DNA of 64,000 nucleotides from Stutzerimonas frequens (GCF_024448335.1 NZ_JAMOHM010000004.1:186001-250000), one strand, 5' to 3'. Counted from the first letter of the stretch, positions 1-8,917 are shown. Translations and numbers: made by a program. The notes: generated by a model not told the origin, from the sequence alone.

Positions 1-171
1 GGTCAGCAGAACGGCATAACCCAGACGGTTATGGTTACCCCGCAGCACCTGGATGGCTTCACGGTCTTCATCGCTCAGGTGGAAGTAACGTTCCAGCTCT
101 TCACGGCTGGGCGAATCAACATAGCGGCCAAAACCGTCGCGTTGCTCTTGAGTCAGAAAACCGACCGGCAT
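1..171 (-). CDS. tnpA: Tn3-family transposase, N-terminal part (runs off the window)
   Basis: The 57 visible codons begin MPVGFLTQEQ and contain ERYFHLSDED and GNHNRLGYAV. This is the typical N-terminal (DUF4158) region of Tn3-family transposases, which are about 990 residues long, so most of the gene and its DDE core lie left of base 1. The ATG is three bases after the stop of the PIN toxin gene, so antitoxin, toxin and transposase probably form one leftward unit. That arrangement is known for several Tn3-family transposons in which a toxin-antitoxin pair precedes tnpA. Whether the rest of the gene is intact cannot be seen. Confidence 0.85.
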   Translation of the reverse strand, partial: MPVGFLTQEQRDGFGRYVDSPSREELERYFHLSDEDREAIQVLRGNHNRLGYAVLLT

Positions 172-174
172 TGA

Positions 175-585
175 TCACAGCACCTCGACGCAGAACACGG
201 CGGGCGTGACGATCCGCGTGCGTTCGATGTGCCCGCGTTGCAGCAGGCCGGCGCGGCGATCACCGGTTACCAGGTAGTCCGCATCGCCCGCCAAGGCCAT
301 GGCCAGCAAAAACGAGTCATCCGGATCATCGGCTTCGACCTCGATGGTCAGGCGCTCCAGTACCACAGCCCGTTGCAGGTTATTGATCATGGCGCCCACC
401 TTGGCGGGCTGTAGGATGGCCTGAAGCTTGGGATAGCGGCTGGCTCGACGAATTTCATCGAGTTGCATCCGCGAGGTCACCACCTCGAAACGCGCCGCCC
501 GCCAGGCACGGTAGATCGCATCGGGCGCGCCATGTGGCGAGATCAGGGCGCTGAACAGGATGTTGGTATCCAACACGACCCGCAT
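175..585 (-). CDS. PIN-domain toxin of a toxin-antitoxin pair
   Basis: A 136-residue protein with a PIN ribonuclease fold. It shows the N-terminal VVLDTN motif (Asp6), an acidic residue in the LDEIRR segment (Glu44) and the late DADYLVTGD motif, together the usual Mg2+-binding acidic set. Members of this subgroup (PIN_3) act as RNA-cleaving toxins neutralised by a DNA-binding antitoxin. Its ATG overlaps the antitoxin stop by one base (TGATG), indicating translational coupling. It lies three bases before tnpA, so it is probably a passenger or regulatory part of a Tn3-type transposon. Length is normal for the family and no lesion is visible. The RNA target is unknown. Confidence 0.85.
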   Translation of the reverse strand: MRVVLDTNILFSALISPHGAPDAIYRAWRAARFEVVTSRMQLDEIRRASRYPKLQAILQPAKVGAMINNLQRAVVLERLTIEVEADDPDDSFLLAMALAGDADYLVTGDRRAGLLQRGHIERTRIVTPAVFCVEVL

Positions 586-824
586 CAGCGCTTACGTGCC
601 CAGTCGAGCGCTTCGTCAACCGCGTTGGTCAATTCTGCCTCACTCAGATGGGCGTTAGCGGCCTTGGCCTGCTCAGCGCTCAGCTCCAGGATGTGTGCCC
701 GTACCGCTTCTTCGATGAAGCGCGACAGGTCGCCCTTACGGCCGCCGCCCTGGCTGGCCAGAAACATCCGAAGCGACTGGTCGGTGTCGGCCGAGACGGC
801 GACATTCCAGCGAATGGTATTCAT
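585..824 (-). CDS. Ribbon-helix-helix antitoxin partner of the PIN toxin
   Basis: A 79-residue protein whose first part (NTIRWNVAVSADTDQSLRMF) fits a ribbon-helix-helix beta strand and first helix. It has GDLSRFIEEAV in the second helix and an acidic, Ala-rich C-terminal tail that would wrap the toxin. It is immediately upstream of and overlaps the PIN gene. By analogy with such pairs it should bind the promoter in 825-1016 and repress the pair and possibly tnpA. The assignment rests on position, size and the RHH-like pattern; the exact antitoxin family is not certain. Confidence 0.75.
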   Translation of the reverse strand: MNTIRWNVAVSADTDQSLRMFLASQGGGRKGDLSRFIEEAVRAHILELSAEQAKAANAHLSEAELTNAVDEALDWARKR

Positions 825-1016
825 AGCGTTCTCCGCTAATAGGTGTTTGTGTGTTTATACGCCAATCACAAAGGGCGATGCAATGGTTCGACAAAACGAA
901 CAGATACCTGAGCGTTGACGACGTAAAGGTGGAAACCGCTATCAAAACCAGAGCTAGATACAAACGCTCTATAGCCTAAGGAATTCATGATTGTCCGCTG
1001 AAATGACCACATCACC

Positions 1017-1910
1017 TCAGCCGTCAGCGACCTCAGTCCTACGATCCAAGTCTCGCTGATCATTAAGAGCCACGGCGTCCGCACGCATTCGAGCAGGCAC
1101 TGTATCTCTCACCTTTGAAAAGTCAGCATCGCTTGCAGGCTTAACCTTAACCGCTTCTGCACGTCCAAATCTTTTATCGCCATAGCGGCTAATCGAATCG
1201 GTAGCCTGGTGCCCCATGACGTATGCCATTTCTATTGCGGACATGCCTGAGGCTTTCAGATTTGAGCCGAACTGGTGACGAAGTGTGTACATACTCGGCA
1301 CCTTCCTCCTACCGAATAGCTCAGTAGCGACTTGGTGAAGCGCAACGCGTATTGAATCCATACTGCGCGGCTGACATTTAAAAGCAGCGAGAGCGTTTCT
1401 CAAGATATTGCAGACGTCTCCATCAGCCTCAAGCGTTCGGCTAGCGCCGCGTAAACCGTTGTGGCTAAGCTTTGCACCGGATATATGGATGCGCCGGCCA
1501 TCGATAGAAATTCCGTTAAGCTCGCATGGTCGCGCTCCGGTAAGAGATATCACCATTAAAGCTCCCGCTTCGACAGGCATATCTCGTTCAGCCAGACACC
1601 GTAGCCACGCTTCGAAATCAGCGGTAGAAAGCTTCTGCGGACGTCGCTGCTTTTTCTTTCGCGGCAGATTTAACACAGTGACCGGATTGAGCGTACGATT
1701 GATTTCTTGGGCAGCCCAGAAATTTCCTCGATGCTTTTGATCAAACGCCAAAGCGTTACGTAGGCGCCGATAATAATCCGGGCGGTAATCAGGGGCCGCC
1801 CGTAGTAAAGCACCAATAATATTGAGCTCATCAAGCTCAACGCCCTGCATCCGAGTCGCATAAAAATTACTGGCCAAACTAATATAGGCGCTTTGAGTCT
1901 CTGCATTCAT
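1017..1910 (-). CDS. Tyrosine recombinase / site-specific integrase
   Basis: A 297-residue tyrosine recombinase. The N-terminal half resembles a SAM-like core-binding domain. The catalytic domain shows Arg127 in TGARPCEL, Arg211 in YTLRHQFGSNL, His234 in VMGHQATD and the nucleophile Tyr243 in SISRYG. The usual His of the HxLRH box is replaced by Tyr (MYTLRH). Enzymes of this type excise or integrate genomic islands, or resolve Tn3-family cointegrates. The gene lies beside a Tn3-type transposase start and in the same island as an att-like scar near 26.4 kb, so either role is possible. It is slightly short for an island integrase (usually 320-420) and may lack an N-terminal arm-binding domain. 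Confidence 0.8.
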   Translation of the reverse strand: MNAETQSAYISLASNFYATRMQGVELDELNIIGALLRAAPDYRPDYYRRLRNALAFDQKHRGNFWAAQEINRTLNPVTVLNLPRKKKQRRPQKLSTADFEAWLRCLAERDMPVEAGALMVISLTGARPCELNGISIDGRRIHISGAKLSHNGLRGASRTLEADGDVCNILRNALAAFKCQPRSMDSIRVALHQVATELFGRRKVPSMYTLRHQFGSNLKASGMSAIEMAYVMGHQATDSISRYGDKRFGRAEAVKVKPASDADFSKVRDTVPARMRADAVALNDQRDLDRRTEVADG

Positions 1911-2480
1911 ATTATTCTTCTAATTATTATTTGCGTGACACATGCCACACAATCAATTATTGCAAATACGAAAACAAAAAAACAACAACCAGAGCATTAT
2001 TTTTTATATAACCCCAAAAGCCAAACATTGCAAAGGTGCAAAAATTCTATCCTTTCTATATCGCATTCCGGACTTTGGTTCGTTGGCCAAGAACGCACCA
2101 TGTTACCTGACCCATCAAGACAACCCGCCGGGAGCAGCACATAGACCGACTGGATAGCGTCGGGTATCAGCAGGTGCTTCCACTCTTTCAGCCGATTCAC
2201 ATTTTAAAATGCGAGAACCAAGTAGAGTAATTTTAAATTGCGCTCACAGCCTGGGTCGGCGACGGACTGGCGCGATCGCTTACCGAGACACCACTGCCCA
2301 CGGCATACTGCTTGTGCCACTTTTAAATTATGAGTTTTGGGTCGAACACTCTACTAGATAGCCAGCCGAACGGCCTCCGGGGCGTTAACCAGAGACTGCA
2401 TAAAAATACAGTTAGCCTATTGCCTTTTTTAAGCAGAGCAACTTAGAATTATGAACAGAACAACAACCTGAGGAAAAATC
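1911..2480. other. AT-rich intergenic region without a recognisable gene
   Basis: This 570-base stretch has several short overlapping open frames on both strands, none with a convincing ribosome site or family motif. It is strikingly AT-rich next to the recombinase start (1911-2060). It probably contains the recombinase promoter and the promoter of the next gene, but I cannot place boxes with confidence. Confidence 0.5.
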
Positions 2481-2915
2481 ATGTCTATCCTAATTCTTAA
2501 CCGCGAGCGCGACGAAGTCGGCGGTCAATACCTAGTAGCAAGCATTCACGGTGTGGAACACTGCGTATCACTTGATGATGACTATCCGGAGAAAATCCCA
2601 GATTCAGATGATATAGTCCACCGCATTAATGCAGATGACTTCAATGAGCTTTCTGAGAAGGTACGCTCCTACGTGCGCAAGCACAGCATAGCCCCCATCC
2701 ATTCACTCGATGACGTTAGGCTGCTGGCGATGCAGCTCGGCGATATGAAAGCAAAGACCTACGAAATCGACGAAGAAGGTCATGGCCTCACGCTCCGTGA
2801 CTGTAGCGTAGATAAAGGTGTACGCATCCTAGCTCGTAAATTTCAGAGTACATATCAGGCGCATCGCTGGCTGACCGAGCAACTGGATATTTTGAGTTTC
2901 AATGCACCACGGTAA
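2481..2915 (+). CDS. Conserved-looking hypothetical protein, 144 residues
   Basis: The ATG follows a good ribosome site (TGAGGAAAAATC, purine core about 7 bases upstream). The product is acidic and soluble, with no signal peptide, membrane segment or motif I recognise. Its first 60 residues are rich in Asp and Glu (SLDDDYPEKIPDSDDI); the C-terminal half is more basic and helical. It stands alone between the recombinase and a decayed TcmP-like gene, i.e. in island cargo. The function is unknown; a small accessory or defence-related protein is possible but unsupported. Confidence 0.55.
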   Translation: MSILILNRERDEVGGQYLVASIHGVEHCVSLDDDYPEKIPDSDDIVHRINADDFNELSEKVRSYVRKHSIAPIHSLDDVRLLAMQLGDMKAKTYEIDEEGHGLTLRDCSVDKGVRILARKFQSTYQAHRWLTEQLDILSFNAPR

Positions 2916-3145
2916 GCGTGCACGCGCTAATGTCCCGCCATTGCATTCCCAATCAAAAGCCGCATGCAACCGAGGCGCGCTATATATAAAGACGTTTAAT
3001 CGACTAAATTGACTTCAATGTGACTCGGTTAGACGTTGGCTTTATTGTAGATCGCCTGATTAGCTTGAAGACTGCCCACTTCAAATCTTTACTGTCTCGG
3101 TAGCCTTTCATTTACTAATGCCCGGCAACCGACGCACGCTTATAG

Positions 3146-3805
3146 ATTGCACCAACAAAAGCGCATGGCATGCTGAAAGAGCTGAAGGCACATCAGCCTC
3201 GCAATTGGCAGTACCTGATCCAACGCCATCTGTCTGAAGGGATCAAACAGGAAAGCGGTGCCCAGTACATGACCGTGTTCTTCATCCGCCCTGCTGGCAG
3301 CAACCCGATGGCCTATTGGTTTATCCATCTGGCGAACAACTACCGCGCCAACGATGTGATGAAGAAGATCCACTGGAAATACGGCAACAACTTTTCCCAT
3401 ATGCTGTCGCCTTCCAGCTTTTTCGGCTACGACGCCAATCGGGATATCGCCGTGACAGGCCAACACGATTTGCTGTTGGATGAGCATCACTTCGACGATG
3501 CCACCGATGACCGCGTCCGAGGAGAACTTTCAGAGCTCTTGCCCAAACAGGTCTACGAGGTAGAACGGCAACCTTTTTTGGGCCTGATGAGCGGATTGAC
3601 CAACTACACCATGGCTGACGAGTTTCGCGTAAAGCAGGCGCTCGATATCGCTGTTGCGACCGGTGATTTGCTGGCGGTCGGTAAGGATGGCAAGACCAGG
3701 CGTCGCAAGGGCACTAGCATCAAATCCAGTGATATTCTGATAGCTCCCCCGCAGAGACCCATCTTCTTCGTGCCACAGCTGAAGAAATCCAGCTCGGAGA
3801 ACTGA
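3146..3805 (+). pseudogene. TcmP-like (three-Cys-motif partner) protein, N-terminally truncated remnant
   Basis: The frame opens right after a TAG at 3143 and reads IAPTKAHGMLKELKAH before any good start; the internal ATG at 3170 has no clear ribosome site. The body, including GSNPMAYWFIHLANNYRAND and VMKKIHWKYGN, resembles the C-terminal half of three-Cys-motif partner proteins, which are usually about 350-400 residues. TcmP proteins are encoded beside a radical-SAM-like or phage gp37-like three-Cys partner and are thought to belong to defence or nucleic-acid modification loci. No partner gene is present here, so this looks like a decayed remnant. The family call is from memory and moderate. 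Confidence 0.5.
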
Positions 3806-3895
3806 GGTTCGGCACCGCTCCTTGCTCGGTGGCTCGCCTTAACCGCATCGGTACCGGTAGCTTGGCCCATCGCGTGAAATGCCGAGCATTTCGCT

Positions 3896-4574
3896 CTAGG
3901 GGTCTGGCGCGTCGATCAAATAGCCCATCCCACGCGCGGTTTGTATGAGCTTAGGTTCGAACTCATCATCGATTTTTGCTCTCAGCCGTCGTACCGCCAC
4001 CTCAATCACATTGGTATCGCTGTCGAAATTCATGTCCCATACTTGGGAGGCGATAAGGGACTTTGAGAGCACTTCCCCGCGACGCCGAAGTAATAGCTCA
4101 AGAAGTGCGAATTCCTTTGCAGTTAGGTCTATTCGTTTCCCCGATCGCGTAACTCGACGCCTGAGCAGATCGACCTCAAGGTCGAGGAGTTTGAGTATTG
4201 TTTGGTTGGGGACATTATTGCCGCGGCGAAGCAACGTACGGATCCTGGCTAGCAATTCGGAGAAGGCAAACGGCTTGATGAGATAATCATCAGCGCCCAA
4301 CTCCAATCCCTTTACTCGATCCTGAACCCCGTCTCGGGCGGTGAGAAAGAGCACGGGAACCTCATTACCAGCAGCGCGGACTTTCTGTAAAACCTGCCAC
4401 CCATCCAGGCCAGGCATCATCACGTCTAAGATGAGCAAGTCGTATGTGGTATGAAGCGCGTGCTGAGCAGCATCGGTCCCGTTTTCAACTCTATCGACTG
4501 TGAAGCCTGCCTCTGAAAGCCCTGCTGTAGGTAGGTGCCTGTTTTCGGCTCGTCTTCAGCAACAAGAAGCTTCA
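3896..4574 (-). pseudogene. copR: Copper response regulator CopR, split by a one-base frameshift
   Basis: An OmpR-type regulator. The start is at 4574 ([19 protein letters not shown]); then, at about 4519-4522, one base appears to be missing from a short C/G run (GGCTTTCA where GGCCTTTCA would keep the frame). The other frame resumes with [19 protein letters not shown], whose LDVMMP Asp is the phosphoacceptor, and continues through the winged-helix output domain ([31 protein letters not shown]) to the stop at 3896. Restoring one base gives a normal protein of about 226 residues. CopR activates copper-induced genes with the kinase CopS, which is encoded 8 kb away. Real mutation and sequencing error cannot be told apart here. 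Confidence 0.85.
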
Positions 4575-4636
4575 TGAAAGTATTCCCTCCGGCATTTGGA
4601 GCAGTGTGCCGATTGTCAGGGCGTGCAGCCAGTACC

Positions 4637-4650
4637 TTACAGAAACGTAA
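4637..4650 (-). promoter_or_regulatory. Candidate cop box upstream of copR
   Basis: TTACAGAAACGTAA is an imperfect 14-bp palindrome 62 bases before the copR start. It matches five other such sites in the copper locus, each upstream of a copper transcription unit, suggesting that CopR regulates itself. Confidence 0.6.
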
Positions 4651-5005
4651 TGCTCGCATCATCTGTCTGACAGCTTGTAGCGTTAACGTCTACATCAGCA
4701 GTTGCTCCCACACTCTGCTTTTTGGCCTTTTCCATGCTCCTTTGGCCTATCGGCGCCTAGATGGCGCCCTTTTTTTGCCCGCTGGAAACAAGACCTATTT
4801 GCCTGAACGAAAAGGCACCATGCACGCTACCTGCGCTTTCGCTTGGGCTCACTGCCTTTATGCATTACTGACGAAACCGTAATGTCTAAATCAGGGTTCT
4901 GACAGGAACGCTCGGTTAGCTTAGACACAAGACCAAGCCAAAGCCAAAGCCTCTATTTATGGAGCTGCGCTGGGTCTCCCATGTCTTCGAACGAGGTAAC
5001 AAGTA
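4651..5005. other. Intergenic region between copR and the PtrA-like gene
   Basis: About 355 bases with no supported gene; the open frames here are short and lack ribosome sites. It must hold the promoter for the gene at 5006. A degenerate arm pair (TTAC, ten bases, GTAA) near 4865-4882 resembles the cop boxes but has the wrong spacing. Imperfect AAGCC(A) repeats occur at about 4932-4951. Confidence 0.45.
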
Positions 5006-5215
5006 ATGAAATTCTTCAGATCCGTTTCTGTACTGCTCGCCATCGCAGCAAGCTCTTCCTATGCAATGGCAGAAGGTGGTGGTGATCGTACCTTTGCTCG
5101 TATGGAGCAGGCTCGCCAAATAGCGATCGCTAGTTATCAGGCTGACCAGAAGGACCAAGCCCAGGAGGTAGCCTCAAAAGCAACTTCAGCGAAGCACGCC
5201 CACGCTAATTGCTGA
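5006..5215 (+). CDS. Small exported PtrA-like copper-locus protein (copy 1)
   Basis: A 69-residue protein with a Sec signal peptide (MKFFRSVSVLLAIAASSSYAMA, cleavage near residue 22) followed by EGGGDRTFARME. This post-cleavage motif is typical of small periplasmic proteins of the PtrA N-terminal type; PtrA of P. aeruginosa is copper-inducible. Two longer paralogues with the same signal-peptide/EGGSERT pattern lie at 14085 and 14995. The C-terminus ends in HAHANC and could bind metal. The ATG follows GAGGTAACAAGTA. It sits between copR and copA, reading with copA. Its molecular function is not known. Confidence 0.75.
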   Translation: MKFFRSVSVLLAIAASSSYAMAEGGGDRTFARMEQARQIAIASYQADQKDQAQEVASKATSAKHAHANC

Positions 5216-5763
5216 AGCGAAACCTTACGCAACTGTGACCATGCACCTCTCGGAACTGTGGCAGCTTTCTCGGATGTTGTAGTTGCCACGGTGTTGGTAG
5301 TTGTAACATTCGTTGGAAGAACCGGCGATATCAGTATTAACAGCGCACATTATTTTAAGCGATTATTATCAAAGCTGCAGCCTAAATTAAACTATTAAGA
5401 TGATCGGAATATAATAATGTGAAGGCAGCGGTTAGAGGCTGATGGTATTAGCCGTACATTGAGCAATCTTTGACTTCAATGAGTATCGTTGCAACCGGAT
5501 CCTTGCACGGAAATCAAAAGCCATTGCGCAGCTTCCACCTGGAGATTGACATGCTCACAGGCGATTTTTTGGGCGATTTCTGAAGCGCTTTAAGCTTACA
5601 AAAATGTAATCCCGCGTCTTTCTTAGGCATGCCATATTTACGATTAAAGGCGAGTCGCTTGATAAGACAGACCGTGCGCGAGTTTCTAAGATCAATTAAC
5701 GCTGGCAACACCAACCTTACGGCTGGTTTCGGCTTGGCTCCTTAGTTTGATTGGAACCTACAC
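5216..5763. other. Promoter region of the copA operon
   Basis: About 550 bases with no convincing gene. One cop-box-like palindrome is present at 5596-5609. The stretch 5320-5420 is AT-rich. Otherwise I see only short frames without start signals. Confidence 0.5.
5596..5609 (+). promoter_or_regulatory. Candidate cop box upstream of copA
   Basis: TTACAAAAATGTAA is a near-perfect palindrome (arms TTACA and TGTAA) 154 bases before the copA start. It is the closest of the six sites to an ideal TTACA-n4-TGTAA operator and probably directs CopR activation of copA and the genes after it. Confidence 0.65.
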
Positions 5764-7605
5764 ATGCAACGTAAAACCTCTAGGCGAACCTTTGTTAAAG
5801 GCTTGACTGCCGCAGGCATCCTTGGCGGTCTTGGCTTGTGGCGAGCTCCGGTCTGGGCAGTGACTAGCCCAGGCCAGCCCAGCGTACTAAGTGGCACGGA
5901 GTTCGATCTGCTGATTGGGGAGACGCCGGTCAATATCACCGGCGCGGCCCGGACAGCGATGACTATCAATGGGACCATCCCAGGGCCGCTTCTACGTTGG
6001 CGTGAAGGGGATACCGTCACGCTGCGAGTCAGAAATAAGTTGAGCGAAGATACATCGATTCACTGGCACGGCATGATCCTGCCGGCCAACATGGATGGCG
6101 TGCCTGGATTGAGCTTCCACGGCATCGCTCCCGATGGCATGTATGTCTACAAGTTTCAGGTTAAACAGAACGGTACCTATTGGTACCACAGTCATTCAGG
6201 CCTACAAGAGCAGCTTGGTGTCTATGGTCCCTTGGTCATCGATGCGAAGGATCCCGAACCGTTCAGCTATGACCGCGACTATGTGGTGATGTTGACTGAT
6301 TGGTCCGATGAGGATCCCGCTCGAATCCTTTCTAAGCTCAAGAAGCAGTCCGATTATTACAACTTCCACAAGCGCACTGTCGGAGACTTCATTAACGACG
6401 TGAGCGAAGACGGCTGGGCCGCTACGATTGCGAATCGGAAAATGTGGGCTCAGATGAAAATGAGTCCCACCGACCTCGCCGACGTAAGCGGCTACACCTA
6501 TACCTATCTAATGAACGGCCAAGCACCCGACGGGAACTGGACCGGCATCTTTAAGCCCGGCGAGAAGCTTCGTCTGCGGTTCATCAACGGCTCGGCCATG
6601 AGCTATTTCGATGTCCGCATTCCAGGGCTGAAGATGACTGTAGTCGCAGCCGATGGCCAATACGTCAACCCAGTTAGCGTCGACGAATTCCGCATTGCCG
6701 TGGCAGAAACCTACGATGTGATTGTCGAGCCTGCGACCGAGGAGGCTTACACGATCTTCGCCCAATCGATGGATCGCACAGGATACGCCCGTGGCACGCT
6801 AGCGGTTGCCGAAGGGCTGAGCGCTCCTGTTCCAGAAACCGATCCTCGACCACTAATCACCATGGACGACATGGGGATGGATCACGGCAGCATGGGCGGT
6901 ATGGCGGGCATGGACCATGGCGGCGACATGGGCGCGATGGACCATAGCAACATGTCCGGCATGAACCACGGTGACATGCAAGGGATGGGCGACATGGGCG
7001 CAATGGCCGGCATGGATCACAGCAAAATGGGTGGGATGTCCGGGATGGACCACTCTGGAATGGCTGGGATGAGCGCAGGTATGCAATCGCACCCGCCCTC
7101 AGAGTCCAATAACCCACTGGTGGACATGCAGACCATGAGCCCAACTCATAGGCTGAACGATCCCGGTATTGGCTTACGAGACAACGGCCGCCGAGTCCTG
7201 ACCTATGGCGACTTGAGAAGCACTTTCCCCGATCCGGACGGCCGTGAGCCCAGTCGGACGATCGAACTCCATCTCACCGGCCACATGGAGAAGTTCTCCT
7301 GGTCATTTGACGGCATAGAGTTCTCTGATTCGGAGCCCCTGCGGCTCAAATATGGCGAGCGGGTACGCATCACTTTGGTCAACGACACCATGATGACCCA
7401 TCCGATTCATCTGCATGGTATGTGGAGCGATCTTGAGGATGAGAATGGAAAGTTCATGGTTCGCAAGCACACGATCGACATGCCTCCAGGTTCGAAGCGC
7501 AGCTACCGCGTGACAGCCGATGCACTCGGGCGTTGGGCTTATCACTGTCACCTACTGCTTCACATGGAAATGGGCATGTTTCGTGAAGTCCGAGTGGACG
7601 AGTAA
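5764..7605 (+). CDS. copA: CopA/PcoA-type periplasmic multicopper oxidase
   Basis: A 613-residue copper-resistance oxidase that probably oxidises Cu(I) and binds copper in the periplasm. The N-terminus carries a twin-arginine signal (SRRTFVKG, residues 6-13), so it is exported folded. Copper-ligand motifs are HWHG at 100-103, HSHSG at 142-146, HPIHLHG at 546-552 and HCHLLLHME at about 594-602, which together form the T1 and T2/T3 sites. Between roughly residues 368 and 455 is a Met/His/Asp-rich insert with many MDH, MSGM and MGDM repeats, a Cu(I)-binding feature of plasmid-type PcoA/CopA. It is the first gene of a rightward operon with the Met/His-rich protein, copB and a cytochrome. Length is normal and intact. 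Confidence 0.95.
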   Translation: MQRKTSRRTFVKGLTAAGILGGLGLWRAPVWAVTSPGQPSVLSGTEFDLLIGETPVNITGAARTAMTINGTIPGPLLRWREGDTVTLRVRNKLSEDTSIHWHGMILPANMDGVPGLSFHGIAPDGMYVYKFQVKQNGTYWYHSHSGLQEQLGVYGPLVIDAKDPEPFSYDRDYVVMLTDWSDEDPARILSKLKKQSDYYNFHKRTVGDFINDVSEDGWAATIANRKMWAQMKMSPTDLADVSGYTYTYLMNGQAPDGNWTGIFKPGEKLRLRFINGSAMSYFDVRIPGLKMTVVAADGQYVNPVSVDEFRIAVAETYDVIVEPATEEAYTIFAQSMDRTGYARGTLAVAEGLSAPVPETDPRPLITMDDMGMDHGSMGGMAGMDHGGDMGAMDHSNMSGMNHGDMQGMGDMGAMAGMDHSKMGGMSGMDHSGMAGMSAGMQSHPPSESNNPLVDMQTMSPTHRLNDPGIGLRDNGRRVLTYGDLRSTFPDPDGREPSRTIELHLTGHMEKFSWSFDGIEFSDSEPLRLKYGERVRITLVNDTMMTHPIHLHGMWSDLEDENGKFMVRKHTIDMPPGSKRSYRVTADALGRWAYHCHLLLHMEMGMFREVRVDE

Positions 7606-7617
7606 GAGGAACTTTAT

Positions 7618-7920
7618 ATGGGAAATTTTATGAAGCGTAAAACTCTTATCGGCAGCGCGTTAATGTTCAGTCTGCTGGGCGTAATGAATATATCAGCTGC
7701 GTTTGCAGAGCAAACGCATGATCAGCACAAGCAACCATCGGCTTCGTCGCAAAATTCAGGCAACAAGCCGGCATCTCAGACACAAGGCTCCTCTAACTCA
7801 GAAATGGACCACGGCGACATGGGTCATGGCTCGATGGACCATGGTGAAATGGACCATGGCAAGATGGATCATGACCCGAAGGCTACTGGTACTGAGGTGG
7901 ATTCGCACCATGACCACTAG
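7618..7920 (+). CDS. Small exported Met/His-rich copper-binding protein
   Basis: A 100-residue protein. Its start is preceded by AGAGGA at a suitable distance; a second Met at 7630 (MKRKTLIGS) could also be used. A Sec signal ends near FAEQTHDQH. The mature part is low complexity (Gln, Ser) and then a run of [19 protein letters not shown] units ending in DSHHDH. The same repeat type occurs at the start of mature CopB and in the CopA insert. The last codons overlap the copB start by 11 bases, so translation is coupled. It may be a soluble copper carrier or a detached duplicate of the CopB head domain; no family name is certain. Confidence 0.75.
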   Translation: MGNFMKRKTLIGSALMFSLLGVMNISAAFAEQTHDQHKQPSASSQNSGNKPASQTQGSSNSEMDHGDMGHGSMDHGEMDHGKMDHDPKATGTEVDSHHDH

Positions 7921-8908
7921 ATCTTCTCGCTTTGCTCTTATTGCGCTCGGAGTTTCGTTGAGCGCAGCGGCTGGACGGATAGCCAACGCCGCCGAGATGA
8001 TGGATCACTCGATGCATCAAACCCCTCCTATTCCGGCAGCTCAAGCCCCTGCATCTTCTGCCAAGCCCGCGGCAATGAATCATGGCTCCGGTGGGCAAAT
8101 GGACCATTCTGCAATGGGTCATGGTGCGATGGACCATAGCAAGATGAACCATGGCCAAATGAAGCATGACGATACGCTCGAAATGCCCGGCATGGTTCAT
8201 CCCTCGTTCATTCCAGTATTGACCGATGCGGATAGAGAAGCGGCTTTCCCTGGTCTTCAAGGTCATACGGTCCATGACAAGTATCTGGCCTGGTTCCTTC
8301 TGCTAGATCAACTTGAGTACCAGGACGCAAATGAAGGTAGCACCCTCAGTTGGGAAGCTACTGCCTGGGTTGGTGGCGATATCAATCGGTTCTGGTTTCG
8401 CTCGGAAGGTGAGCGAACGAATGGCGTTACTGAAGACGCGGAAATTCAGGCGCTTTACGGGCGTGCAATCAGTCCCTGGTGGGATGTAGTAGCAGGTGTT
8501 CGCCAGGACTTTAAGCCCGAGTCGCCGCAGACGTGGGCGGCTTTAGGCGTCCAGGGGATGGCGCTGTATGGGTTTGAGGCGGAAGCCACCGCCTTCGTCG
8601 GTGAAGGTGGGCAGACAGCAGCACGTTTTGAAGGCGAGTACGACATTCTCCTAACTAACCGGCTCATCCTCCAACCAACTGCCGAGCTCAATTTCTATGG
8701 CAAGGACGATCCTGCACGCGGAGTGGGCGCTGGTCTAGCAAATACAGAGGTGGGGCTCCGCCTCCGATACGAAATCGTTCGTGAGTTCGCACCGTACATC
8801 GGCGTCACGTGGAGCCGGGCATACGGTAATACCGCTGATATGGCGAGAGATGAGGGCGAAGACCTAGATGAGGCGCGGTTCGTTGCTGGCGTCAGGCTTT
8901 GGTTTTAA
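7910..8908 (+). CDS. copB: Outer-membrane copper resistance protein CopB
   Basis: The start is set at the ATG at 7910 ([14 protein letters not shown]), which overlaps the preceding gene; the frame is open further upstream but without a signal peptide. The 332-residue product has a Sec signal, a Met/His-rich segment ([20 protein letters not shown]) and a C-terminal beta-barrel region beginning near [10 protein letters not shown]. The barrel region shows [15 protein letters not shown]-like and [11 protein letters not shown]-like segments and ends in the outer-membrane-type terminus VAGVRLWF. CopB is thought to bind or move copper at the outer membrane with CopA. Length and domain order are those of the PcoB/CopB family. 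Confidence 0.92.
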   Translation: MTTRSSRFALIALGVSLSAAAGRIANAAEMMDHSMHQTPPIPAAQAPASSAKPAAMNHGSGGQMDHSAMGHGAMDHSKMNHGQMKHDDTLEMPGMVHPSFIPVLTDADREAAFPGLQGHTVHDKYLAWFLLLDQLEYQDANEGSTLSWEATAWVGGDINRFWFRSEGERTNGVTEDAEIQALYGRAISPWWDVVAGVRQDFKPESPQTWAALGVQGMALYGFEAEATAFVGEGGQTAARFEGEYDILLTNRLILQPTAELNFYGKDDPARGVGAGLANTEVGLRLRYEIVREFAPYIGVTWSRAYGNTADMARDEGEDLDEARFVAGVRLWF

Positions 8909-8917
8909 GGACCTTCG

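Noticed and set aside
229-963. Several open frames on both strands over the toxin-antitoxin pair
   Set aside because: They are shadows of the two leftward genes, without ribosome sites or motifs.
5514-5714. A 66-codon leftward frame in the copA promoter region
   Set aside because: It covers the cop box, lacks a ribosome site and has no family-like sequence.
7703-7909. Upstream extension of the copB frame
   Set aside because: It is open only because the repeats of the small Met/His gene are open in two frames; the signal peptide begins at 7910.
6853-8275. Leftward His/Val-rich frames opposite the Met/His repeats
   Set aside because: They are antisense readings of the MDHG-type repeats, which stay open because of codon content.
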